DNA from: Clostridium sp. OM02-18AC
GTDB taxonomy: Bacteria; Bacillota; Clostridia; Lachnospirales; Lachnospiraceae
Length of the DNA stretch: 58,128 nucleotides
Reading direction: 5' to 3'
NCBI RefSeq assembly: GCF_003481825.1
Contig: NZ_QULW01000024.1
Coordinates: forward strand, 1-58,128
Shown here: one piece after another, positions 40,755-48,616 of the stretch
How the letters are laid out: the number at the start of each line of letters is the position of its first letter
Numbering within the stretch: position 1 is the first letter of the stretch
The notes under the pieces: generated by a model
Database searches by the model: none
What the model was told of the DNA's origin: nothing
The model's input: the letters and a program-made list of their open reading frames with translations, nothing else
Program-made: the position numbers and the translations under genes

Positions 40755-42002
40755 TTACCGGTAATTATCCAGAATGGAACGGCGTAACAGATCCAGTCCT
40801 TTTACAACCGCCTGTTCCCGGATTTTCTCCCGGTTGCCCTTAAACTGGTATTTCTCGACGCTGACTTTGTCTTTCATGTAGGTCGCAATGTAAACCAGAC
40901 CAACCGGTTTTTCCTCGGTTCCGCCATCCGGACCTGCCAGACCAGTCACGGCTACACAGGCATCGGAATCGGTTGCAAACACACCACCGGTTGCCATCTC
41001 CCGTGCTGTCTGTTCGCTGACTGCACCATATTTTTTGAGCGTGCTCTTGCTGACATCCAGATATTTGCGTTTTGCTTTGTTTGAGTAAGTGATAAAGCCT
41101 TCGTTATACACCTCAGATGCGCCCGGCACATTGATGATGCGGCCTGCAAGCAGTCCACCGGTGCAGGATTCTGCTGTCGTCACGGTCAGTTCATACTTTT
41201 TCAGTAACTTTACTACTGCCTGCTCCAGCGTCTCTTCTTCCTTGGTTGAGTAAACGCAGTCACCAAAACGGTTTTTGATTTCTTTTACAACCGGTTTTAC
41301 CAATTTCTTGGCATCTTCCTCATTTACTGCCTTTGCGGTAACGCGGATGTGGACCTCCCCAGTCTTTGCATAGGTTGCAATGGTCGGATTCTTCTGCTTA
41401 TCGATCAGATCCAGCAGTTTATCTTCTACCTGACTCTCACCGACTCCGCAGATTTTTACCATCTGGGAACGGATCACCTCCGGCTGAAGCTTCTGTAAAT
41501 ACGGATAAACCTGATTCATAAACAGCGGATACAGCTCATTCGGCGGTCCCGGAAGCAGGATCGCAGACTTGCCGTATTTCTCCAGGATCAGACCGGGAGC
41601 CGTTCCATTGTCATTGTCCAGGACGATGCATCCGGCCGGAATGATCGCCTGTTTCCAGTTGTTTTCTGAAATCACCTTATAAATATTATTTTTGAAATAC
41701 TCCTCGATCCGCTCTCTGGTGTGCGGATCCTCCACTAATGGAAATCCCATAACCTCCGCGCAGACCTCTTTAGTCAGGTCATCTTCCGTTGGTCCAAGGC
41801 CTCCGGTCAGGATGATGACATCCGAGCGCTTTAACGCAGTCCGGATCACCTCCGCCAGACGGTCATGGTTATCTCCCACCGTCACCTGATGGTACATGGT
41901 CAGGCCAAGAAGCGCACATTTTTCTGCCAGAAACTGGGTATTGGTATTTACAATGTTTCCAAGTAAAAGCTCTGTACCGACTGAAATCAGTTCCACTACC
42001 AT
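40755..42002 (-). CDS. cinA: CinA family, competence/damage-inducible protein
   Basis: A 415-residue two-domain protein. The N-terminal MoCF-like domain (ELISVGTELLLGNIVNTNTQ, GGLGPTEDD) can hydrolyse ADP-ribose, and the C-terminal PncC-type domain (TTAESCTGGLLAGRI) deamidates nicotinamide mononucleotide; together they recycle NAD by-products. The Ser in AESCTGG and the later GLAGPDGG motif are intact. The start codon abuts the pgsA stop with no gap, so translation is coupled. In Bacillus the order pgsA-cinA-recA is known; recA is not here. Confidence 0.95.
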   Translation of the reverse strand: MVVELISVGTELLLGNIVNTNTQFLAEKCALLGLTMYHQVTVGDNHDRLAEVIRTALKRSDVIILTGGLGPTEDDLTKEVCAEVMGFPLVEDPHTRERIEEYFKNNIYKVISENNWKQAIIPAGCIVLDNDNGTAPGLILEKYGKSAILLPGPPNELYPLFMNQVYPYLQKLQPEVIRSQMVKICGVGESQVEDKLLDLIDKQKNPTIATYAKTGEVHIRVTAKAVNEEDAKKLVKPVVKEIKNRFGDCVYSTKEEETLEQAVVKLLKKYELTVTTAESCTGGLLAGRIINVPGASEVYNEGFITYSNKAKRKYLDVSKSTLKKYGAVSEQTAREMATGGVFATDSDACVAVTGLAGPDGGTEEKPVGLVYIATYMKDKVSVEKYQFKGNREKIREQAVVKGLDLLRRSILDNYR

Positions 42003-42545
42003 TTAGATTGCCCCCTCTGTAAGCACTTTATGATTCTTTGCAATATAATCAACCAGCGACACGACAGTCAGCACCAGTGCAGCCCAGGTGCAGATCACCG
42101 TTAAGAAATACAGGACCGGAAGATTCACGATCATCAAAATGACTGCGATCATCTGGAATGTGGTCTTAAACTTGCCCCAGTAGCTGGCAGCGATCACAAT
42201 GCCCTGCTCTGCCGCGATCAGGCGGAACCCGCTGATGATAAATTCACGGCTGACGATGATGATGACCATCCACGCCGGAAGCTGTCCCAGTTCAATGAGA
42301 CAGATCAGTGCAGAGCAGACCAGCAGCTTATCCGCTAACGGATCCATAAATTTTCCAAAGTTCGTAACAAGATTGTACTTGCGGGCAATTTTTCCGTCCA
42401 GCATATCGGTCAGACTCGCAACGATAAAAATCGCCGCTGCAAGATTGCGGAGCAAACGCACTTCCCCATGAAAGGCAAGAAGGCTGATCACAAAAAACGG
42501 GATCATGATCACCCGCATGACCGTCAGTTTATTCGGCAGATTCAT
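42003..42545 (-). CDS. pgsA: Phosphatidylglycerophosphate synthase
   Basis: Membrane enzyme that joins CDP-diacylglycerol and glycerol 3-phosphate, the first step to phosphatidylglycerol and cardiolipin. Its 180 residues hold about four to five helices and the CDP-alcohol phosphotransferase signature DMLDGKIARKYN followed by FGKFMDPLADK, with all aspartates in place. It overlaps the end of rimO by 17 bases. Confidence 0.95.
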   Translation of the reverse strand: MNLPNKLTVMRVIMIPFFVISLLAFHGEVRLLRNLAAAIFIVASLTDMLDGKIARKYNLVTNFGKFMDPLADKLLVCSALICLIELGQLPAWMVIIIVSREFIISGFRLIAAEQGIVIAASYWGKFKTTFQMIAVILMIVNLPVLYFLTVICTWAALVLTVVSLVDYIAKNHKVLTEGAI

Positions 42546-43869
42546 CGTATACCTCCCCGATCAGATCGTAATCGTTGGAACCGGTTACCTTCACCCGGAC
42601 AAAATCGCCGGACATGAAAAGTTCACCACTGTTAACAAAGATATATCCATCTACATTCGGGGCATCCATGTAGGTTCTTCCCACATAAGCAGCTTCATCG
42701 GCCACCTTGCCCTCGATCATGACATCCAGGACACGTCCAACCATAGACTCAGACTTTTCAAAAGCGATCTCCTGCTGCAGTTCCATGATCTCGTCACGGC
42801 GCTCCTCTTTCACTTCCTCCGGGATCTGGTCCGGGAAGGTAGCTGCCGGAGTATCCTCTTCCGCAGAATAGGTAAATACACCCAGACGCTCAAACTCCAT
42901 CTCATCGACAAATCGCATAACCTCTTCATGGTCTTCCTGGGTCTCACCCGGGAAACCAGCGATCATCGTGGTGCGGAGTGCGATATCCGGAACTGCCGCG
43001 CGAAGCTTTCCAATGATCTCGCGAAGCTGTGCCTGGTTGGTGCGGCGTCCCATGCGCTTTAAGATGCGGTCGCTCGCATGCTGGATCGGGACATCCAGGT
43101 AATGGCAGACCTTTTCTTCGGTGCGGATCGCCTCGATCAGCTCATCGGTGATTTCCTCCGGATAGCAGTACTGAATGCGGATCCAGTAGATGCCCGGAAT
43201 CTCTGCCAGCTTGTGAAGCAATTCCGGAAGCATTTTCTTTCCATAAAGATCAACACCGTAAAGAGTTGTCTCCTGAGCCACCAGGATCAGTTCCCGTACG
43301 CCCTGGTCAGCCAGCTGGTTTGCCTCTTTTAACAGACGTTCCATCGGCACACTGCGATAATTGCCGCGCAGGCTCGGGATGATGCAGTAAGTGCAGTGCT
43401 TGTCGCAGCCCTCTGCGATCTTTAAGAACGCATAATATCCGCCAGTCGTAATGACACGCTCGGTCTCAACCTCCGGAAGTGCGTTTAAATCGTGGAAACA
43501 GCTTATATGCTCTTCTCCGCCAAGTGCCTGCTTTAATACGTTTGAAATTTCATCGTAAGTAGAAGTACCAAGGATGCCATCCACCTCCGGGATCTCATCG
43601 AGAATTTCCTGTTTGTAACGCTGCGCCATGCATCCCGTCACGATCAGTGCCTTGCACTTTCCAGTCTTTTTCAGCTCTGCCATCTCCAGAATGGTATTGA
43701 CACTCTCTTCCTTCGCATCATTGATGAAGCAGCAGGTATTGACCACAATGATATCTGCCTCGTTTTCATCGTCCGTGAAGGTATGGCCATCCCGGTTTAA
43801 AAGACCGAGCATCATCTCGGTATCGACCAGGTTTTTGTCACAGCCAAGGGAAACACATAATATTTTCAT
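42529..43869 (-). CDS. rimO: Ribosomal protein S12 methylthiotransferase
   Basis: A radical-SAM enzyme that adds a methylthio group to Asp of ribosomal protein S12. The 446-residue protein has the UPF0004 domain (SLGCDKNLVDTEMMLG, NTCCFINDAKEES, VTGCMAQRY) with three Cys for the auxiliary cluster, the radical-SAM CxxxCxxC in CDKHCTYC, and a C-terminal TRAM domain. The SLGCDKN and VDTE sequence points to RimO rather than MiaB. It heads the six-gene run rimO-pgsA-cinA-hypothetical-DUF2953-gerW. The ribosome binding site is AGGAG. Confidence 0.95.
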   Translation of the reverse strand: MKILCVSLGCDKNLVDTEMMLGLLNRDGHTFTDDENEADIIVVNTCCFINDAKEESVNTILEMAELKKTGKCKALIVTGCMAQRYKQEILDEIPEVDGILGTSTYDEISNVLKQALGGEEHISCFHDLNALPEVETERVITTGGYYAFLKIAEGCDKHCTYCIIPSLRGNYRSVPMERLLKEANQLADQGVRELILVAQETTLYGVDLYGKKMLPELLHKLAEIPGIYWIRIQYCYPEEITDELIEAIRTEEKVCHYLDVPIQHASDRILKRMGRRTNQAQLREIIGKLRAAVPDIALRTTMIAGFPGETQEDHEEVMRFVDEMEFERLGVFTYSAEEDTPAATFPDQIPEEVKEERRDEIMELQQEIAFEKSESMVGRVLDVMIEGKVADEAAYVGRTYMDAPNVDGYIFVNSGELFMSGDFVRVKVTGSNDYDLIGEVYDESAE

Positions 43870-43893
43870 AAATTCATAACTCCTGTTTTTATG

Positions 43894-43934
43894 GAAAAAG
43901 CCATCTCCATGTGCGATGAGACGGCTTTCTCCTT
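43894..43934 (-). terminator. Terminator of yicC-gmk-rpoZ
   Basis: The stem AAAGCC-A-TCTC / GAGA-C-GGCTTT is followed by TTTTT on the minus strand, between rpoZ and rimO. Confidence 0.82.
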
Positions 43935-44022
43935 TCTTTTTGTGTATTACGCGGCAAAATTCGTTTTCCGTTTTCTGCCATTGTTTCTGCTTTCCGGAGA
44001 AAAATGTCTCCAGACAAAATTC

Positions 44023-44334
44023 TTACTCTTCGGTACTTTCTGCAGCTTCTACTGCCTCTGCCGGTGCAGCTTCTACTGCTTTTACCTCATCTTCATCCTC
44101 GTCGTTCTCACCAAGGATCTTTACCTTACCCTCGTAAAGCTCCTGCACAGCGATGGAAAGCGGCTTCTTGCCTGCGGATTTTGCGATCAGCGGCTCAGCG
44201 CCTCCGATGATCTGTCTTGCACGCTTGGAAGTTGCCAGCACGATAGAATAACGGCTCTGTACCACTGGCTGCTCGCCCGGCTCAACCTCGCTGTTTACTG
44301 CATTGATCAAATCTGTATAAGATGGATGTAACAT
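44023..44334 (-). CDS. rpoZ: RNA polymerase omega subunit
   Basis: A small subunit aiding RNA polymerase assembly. It has 103 residues with the conserved SRYSIVLATSKRARQI helix near residues 28-43 and KPLSIAVQELYEGKV. The C-terminal 30 residues are an acidic Glu/Ala tail. It follows gmk with a gap of about 95 bases, in the standard yicC-gmk-rpoZ order. The ribosome binding site is AAAGGAG. Confidence 0.95.
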   Translation of the reverse strand: MLHPSYTDLINAVNSEVEPGEQPVVQSRYSIVLATSKRARQIIGGAEPLIAKSAGKKPLSIAVQELYEGKVKILGENDEDEDEVKAVEAAPAEAVEAAESTEE

Positions 44335-44428
44335 AATAAAACTCCTTTCTGGGGGATATCTTGTTTTCTTTTAAAATTTTTACCGGATAGAAACGGTAAA
44401 ACTCTATGATAAAAACAGTTTTCACTGA

Positions 44429-45058
44429 TTAAAACTGCTTTAAATCCTCTTTCATTTCTGCGATGAACTCCTGGTTCTGGGAGGTTTTGTGACGCTGCGC
44501 CTGGATCAGCTCATGCATTTCCTTTACGCAAGTTTCCAGATCGTCATTTACCAGAATGTAATCGTAACGGTCCATGTACTCAGCTTCTTCCACGGCACGT
44601 TTTAAGCGGTTTTTAATCACCTCTTCGGTCTCAGTTCCGCGACCGCGCAGTCTGTGCTCCAGTTCCGCAGCGCTTGGCGGAGTCACAAACAAAAGCAGAG
44701 TGTCCGGGAATTTCTCTTTGACTGCAAGCGCACCCTGGATTTCAATCTCCAAAATAACATTTTTACCGGCTTCCAGCTGCTCCATGACATAGCTCTTCGG
44801 GGTTCCGTAGTAGTTTCCCACATAGCAGGCATGTTCGATCAGCGCGTCTTCTGCGATCATCTGCTCAAACTGCTCTTTTGTCTTGAAGAAATACTCTCTG
44901 CCGTCCACTTCGCCCTCACGCGGTCCGCGTGTGGTCGCGGAAATGGATAAAGCATACTGGTCTGCATACCCTGAAAGCAGTGCTTTCATCAAAGTTCCTT
45001 TTCCTGCTCCCGAAAAGCCGGAAACAACCGCTAAAATTCCCTTACGGCTCATACTCAA
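44429..45058 (-). CDS. gmk: Guanylate kinase
   Basis: Phosphorylates GMP to GDP. The P-loop is SGFSGAGKGT (residues 13-22), followed by the GMP-binding SISATTRGPREGEVDGREYFF and YYGTPKSYV blocks. At 209 residues it is normal in length. The gene comes 83 bases after yicC. In Bacillus and many clostridia a remA (DUF370) gene lies between these two; there is no room for one here. Confidence 0.97.
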   Translation of the reverse strand: MSMSRKGILAVVSGFSGAGKGTLMKALLSGYADQYALSISATTRGPREGEVDGREYFFKTKEQFEQMIAEDALIEHACYVGNYYGTPKSYVMEQLEAGKNVILEIEIQGALAVKEKFPDTLLLFVTPPSAAELEHRLRGRGTETEEVIKNRLKRAVEEAEYMDRYDYILVNDDLETCVKEMHELIQAQRHKTSQNQEFIAEMKEDLKQF

Positions 45059-45141
45059 TCCTCGATTCTTATCTTATTCCATGATGGATGATACCAGATT
45101 GTTTCACACTGCATGCTCTCACAATCCTTTTGGTCCTGATA

Positions 45142-46020
45142 TCATTCAATATTCTGAATCTGCTCTCTGACTTTTTCAATCTCTGTCTTTAAGGCGATTG
45201 CCTTGTCACAGATTTCCAGATCACTCGATTTGGAAAGTGTGGTATTGGCCTCACGGTTCATCTCCTGGGCGATAAAGTCCAGTTTTCTTCCCACGCTTCC
45301 GCCTGCTTCCAGTTCCTTTCTGGTCGCATCAATGTGGCTGTGAAGACGGACCATCTCCTCATCGACACAGATCTTGTCCGCGTAGATGGTAACCTCTGTT
45401 GCAATGCGCCCCTCGTCTAGCTGGGTGCTGCCAAGAAGCTCCTTCACCTTGTCTTCCAGTTTCTGGCGGTACTCTGTTAAAATAACCGGAGAACGCTCCT
45501 CGATAAAAGCAACAAGGCTGCCCATGTAGTCAAGTTTGCCAAGCAGGTCCGTCTTTAACTTTTCGCCTTCCTGAACACGGGAATCTACAAATTTCTTTGC
45601 AGCCTCCTCCACAGCCTCGGAAAGTTCCTGCCAGATCTTGTCCTCATCTTCCGCAACCTGATCCATAACCAGAACCTCCGGCATGCTGGCAAGTCCGGAC
45701 ACGGTGATGTCGTTTTTGATGCCAAACTGCTCTTCCATCTGTTTGAAGCAGTTCATATATTCCGCAGCAAGGGAACTGTTGTACTTTAAGCACATTTTCT
45801 CTTCTGTGTAGTCTTCGTAGTTGATAAATACATCCACTTTTCCACGCTGAATGTAAGTCTTCAGCAGATTGCGGATGCCTGCCTCAAAATAGTTGAACTT
45901 TTTCGGCAGCTTGATGCTTAAGTCAAGATAACGGTGGTTGACTGCCTTGATCTCTACGGAGATTTTATATTCCGCGGTAACGATCTCGCAGCGACCAAAT
46001 CCGGTCATGCTTTTTATCAT
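45142..46020 (-). CDS. YicC/YloC family endoribonuclease
   Basis: A 292-residue member of the YicC family, recently shown in E. coli to be an endoribonuclease acting on small RNAs. The N-terminal MIKSMTGFGRCE and the AVNHRYLDLSIKLP block are diagnostic, as is the C-terminal GRKLDFIAQEMNREANT motif containing the likely catalytic acidic residues. It heads the yicC-gmk-rpoZ operon under a clear promoter. The ribosome binding site is AAAGGAG. Confidence 0.93.
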   Translation of the reverse strand: MIKSMTGFGRCEIVTAEYKISVEIKAVNHRYLDLSIKLPKKFNYFEAGIRNLLKTYIQRGKVDVFINYEDYTEEKMCLKYNSSLAAEYMNCFKQMEEQFGIKNDITVSGLASMPEVLVMDQVAEDEDKIWQELSEAVEEAAKKFVDSRVQEGEKLKTDLLGKLDYMGSLVAFIEERSPVILTEYRQKLEDKVKELLGSTQLDEGRIATEVTIYADKICVDEEMVRLHSHIDATRKELEAGGSVGRKLDFIAQEMNREANTTLSKSSDLEICDKAIALKTEIEKVREQIQNIE

Positions 46021-46054
46021 GATGTGGTCTGCTCCTTTGCCATAGATAACTTAC

Positions 46055-46083
46055 ATTATAATTCAAATGGAAAAACAAGTCAA
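46055..46083 (-). promoter_or_regulatory. Promoter of yicC-gmk-rpoZ
   Basis: On the minus strand TTGACT (46078-46083), 17 bases, TATAAT (46055-46060), 35 bases before the yicC start. Confidence 0.75.
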
Positions 46084-46159
46084 CGGCTTCGCATTTCAAA
46101 TTCGGAAATTCGTTTTGACATCCTTTTGACCGCATGGAACATCAAAAAATGCCTTCAAG

Positions 46160-46182
46160 CCAGATATCTGTTCCATATCTGG
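46160..46182 (-). terminator. Probable terminator of the DUF4491 gene
   Basis: CCAGATAT/ATATCTGG form a perfect 8-bp stem. The T run comes about ten bases after the stem on the minus strand, so efficiency is doubtful. Confidence 0.45.
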
Positions 46183-46261
46183 TCAGAAGACATTTTTCTT
46201 TTTTCCTGTTATGCTGCCAGGTTCAAAAACCTTTTTCCTATGATACTGATACCGGAATCTC

Positions 46262-46567
46262 TCAAAACGCATCGGTATCTTTCTGTTTCCGTTTCGGATT
46301 TGCCGGGAACCATCCTTTCTTCACCCGCTCCTCCTGCTCGAAAAGCTCCTTAATACTCCAGAGAAACGTCACGCCAAGTACTGCCACAATACTTCCTGCT
46401 GCTGTATTTGCAATCCGCAGGGAAAGTACCAGAAAAAAGATTCCAAGTATCAGAAAAACCGGCCATACCCGCTTACTGAAATAATATTCCGTCTTCACGA
46501 CAACTCCGTGAAACGCTCCAATGATCAGAAATGTAAAAATTCCAACGAGCAATCCTCCGATATGCAT
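46262..46567 (-). CDS. DUF4491 membrane protein
   Basis: A 101-residue protein with three membrane helices (about 4-24, 34-52, 55-72) and a short basic tail. The motif FLIIGAFHGVVVKTEYYFSKRVWP is typical of DUF4491, a family of unknown function common in gut Firmicutes and Bacteroidetes. It has a GAGGAA site and sits downstream of the decayed symporter gene without obvious link to it. Confidence 0.82.
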   Translation of the reverse strand: MHIGGLLVGIFTFLIIGAFHGVVVKTEYYFSKRVWPVFLILGIFFLVLSLRIANTAAGSIVAVLGVTFLWSIKELFEQEERVKKGWFPANPKRKQKDTDAF

Positions 46568-46639
46568 GCTGACTTCCTCTTTCTTCCTAGTAATTGATTC
46601 ATCTTACTAAAACAAAAATCCTATTTAGAATACCATACA

Positions 46640-47533
46640 TCATTCCTGTTTTCCAGATAAATTTTGTTCCAACCAGTCTTTTCCGTACAGCAGTCTGGTA
46701 ACCACCATGGAAGCTGCTGTATCTCCACTGGAGTTTACCAGTGTGGTTGCCGCATCGCACAGCTGTGACAGCATGATACAGATCGGTAACCCTTCTACCA
46801 GAAATCCAAACAGGGAAATGATCATGGTTTCCGCAATGGCTCCGCCTCCCGGTACGGAAGACATGGCTACGGAACTGCATACTGCCACAAAAAATGCAAA
46901 TGCAATATCTGAAATTCCATTCAGTGGACGGTTAAACACATAGCACATTACCGTAATTTTGAAAATACTGCTCATGCAGGAACCATCCATATGGCAGGTT
47001 GCCCCCATCGGGATCACAACCGAGCTGACTTCCCGCGGAACTCCGATCCGGTCGCATGCCTCCATCTGCCCCGGAATCGCTGCTGCAGAACTTCTGGTTC
47101 CCAGTGCAGTTAAAGCCGGAGTCAGAATGTTTTTAAAATACGCTTTTCCCCCCTTCGTTCCACCTGCAAAAAACGTATACAGCGTAAAGAACACCAGCAT
47201 ATACAAAAACAACGTCGGGTAATACATGATGATCGCATGGAAATAGGTTCCCATAAGAGAAGATCCATAGGTACCGGTTAAATCTGCAAAATACGCAGCC
47301 AAACCAATCGGAGCTGCTTTCATCAGAATGCCGATCATTTTGTAAAATACGGATGCAATCTTAGTAAGACCTTCCGCAATTGGCTTTCCCTCATCCCCCA
47401 TTGCGGAAACCGTACTTCCAGGAAATACCGCAAAGATGATCAGCGGGAGCACATGACTTCTGGAGAGAAGATCCGGAAAGTCGCTTACGGTAAACATTCC
47501 AACGATATGATCTCCAAAATTGATTTCTGACAT
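46640..47533 (-). pseudogene. Dicarboxylate/amino acid:cation symporter, 5' end deleted
   Basis: The 297 residues match only the C-terminal two thirds of a DAACS (SDF/GltP-type) symporter, normally about 400. Present are the hairpin TRSSAAAIPGQ, MGATCHMDGSC (the NMDGT-type substrate/sodium site, altered to HMDGS) and the second hairpin PGGGAIAETM. The first three to four helices are missing. In the same frame, sense codons (GNSSDAA) precede the first Met and run up to the truncated AraC gene, so a deletion joined the two genes. It is probably not a working transporter. Confidence 0.75.
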
Positions 47534-48297
47534 GGCAGCATCACTGCTGTTTCCCAGAACGCAAGTGCAATCTCAAGAATGGTCTTTTTCTGTTCTTCCA
47601 GAAGCGGAATTGCTTTTTGAAGCCGCATTTGTTTCACATAATCAGACAGCCGGAAGCCGAACCATTGCCGAAACTGTCCGCTGAGATATGTTTTGTTATA
47701 TCCCACATGTGCAGCCAGCTGGGTCAACGAAATGTTTTCCGTCAGATGTTCCCGGATATAGGCATCGATCTGGGGCATATACTGATTCCTGTTTCCGCCT
47801 CCCACATCTGCTGCTTTTTCTGTTTCCAGCCGTCCGTGTCGCTCCAAAAGATCAACAAATAAAAGGCACGCCAGGGATTCTGCCATTTTATACCGGACAG
47901 GAGTTTGTTTTTTGAAACATTCATAGATGTCCACGATCCACTCCCGGTACCTCATAAGGCAGTCTGATGTTTCTGCCGGTATATAAATAGCCTGCGTTTC
48001 TGATGTACCGTAAACGCCCCACTCCGTAAGCACTCTGGGATGAAGTTTCAGACTGAGCGTCCGGTTTTCCGCTTCCCTGGAAATGATAGAATGTCCGCAA
48101 TTGGAAGGAAAAAAGAGCATGTCACCAGCCTTTAAATGGTATGATTTCTGACTGGCAAAATATTCCAGTTCACCGGAAAGAACCGCCATAAGTTCCAATT
48201 CTTCATGCCACAGATAACGATAAGAACTGCCTTTTATTACGCTGAGCTGTATACGTGTCTGCCCATTCGTTTCATATTTGAAATCGTATTTTTCCAT
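47485..48297 (-). pseudogene. AraC-family regulator, 3' end deleted
   Basis: The N-terminal cupin-like sensor domain is complete (LKAGDMLFFPSNCGHSII), as is the first DNA-binding helix-turn-helix (SLTQLAAHVGYNKTYLSGQF). The second helix-turn-helix begins normally with KTILEIALA but then the expected GF-DSSYF-R-FK segment is replaced by unrelated residues, and the frame runs 49 bases into the symporter remnant. About 30-40 residues are therefore missing, including the second recognition helix. Upstream is a GGAGGA site. It probably once controlled the symporter. Confidence 0.7.
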
Positions 48298-48441
48298 TAT
48301 CCTTCCTCCATACTCACAAATATATCATAAATCCAGATTTTTATATTTTTCGGATCTTTTCTTTCATTTTTTCGATTATATCATGCTGCCTGAAATACCT
48401 CAATTTGTAATTTTTCACCCCACTTCCACGTTCTTGTAAAG

Positions 48442-48466
48442 CTGGTGTTCCCGCATGCGTGCCCAG
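48442..48466. repeat. Small hairpin repeat, copy 4
   Basis: The core TGTTCCCGCATGCGTGCCCAG differs from copy 2 at two positions. CTGG/CCAG arms close it. The stretch 48298-48616 otherwise holds only the rqcH promoter and its leader hairpin. Confidence 0.65.
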
Positions 48467-48511
48467 AAATTTGGGGTTCTGAATTGAAAATCTCTGTCTT
48501 TGAACGCTAAC

Positions 48512-48540
48512 TTGTAAATTTCGTTTTCTTCCTGTATAAT
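48512..48540 (+). promoter_or_regulatory. Promoter of rqcH
   Basis: TTGTAA (48512-48517), 17 bases, TATAAT (48535-48540). The leader contains a TGCCCC/GGGGCA hairpin (about 48557-48580). Confidence 0.7.
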
Positions 48541-48616
48541 TGGAAGAATCGTAACTGCCCCTGTTTTCGGCACGGGGCAAGTTCCATTTTATATGGAAAG
48601 GAGTTTTATATTTAAT

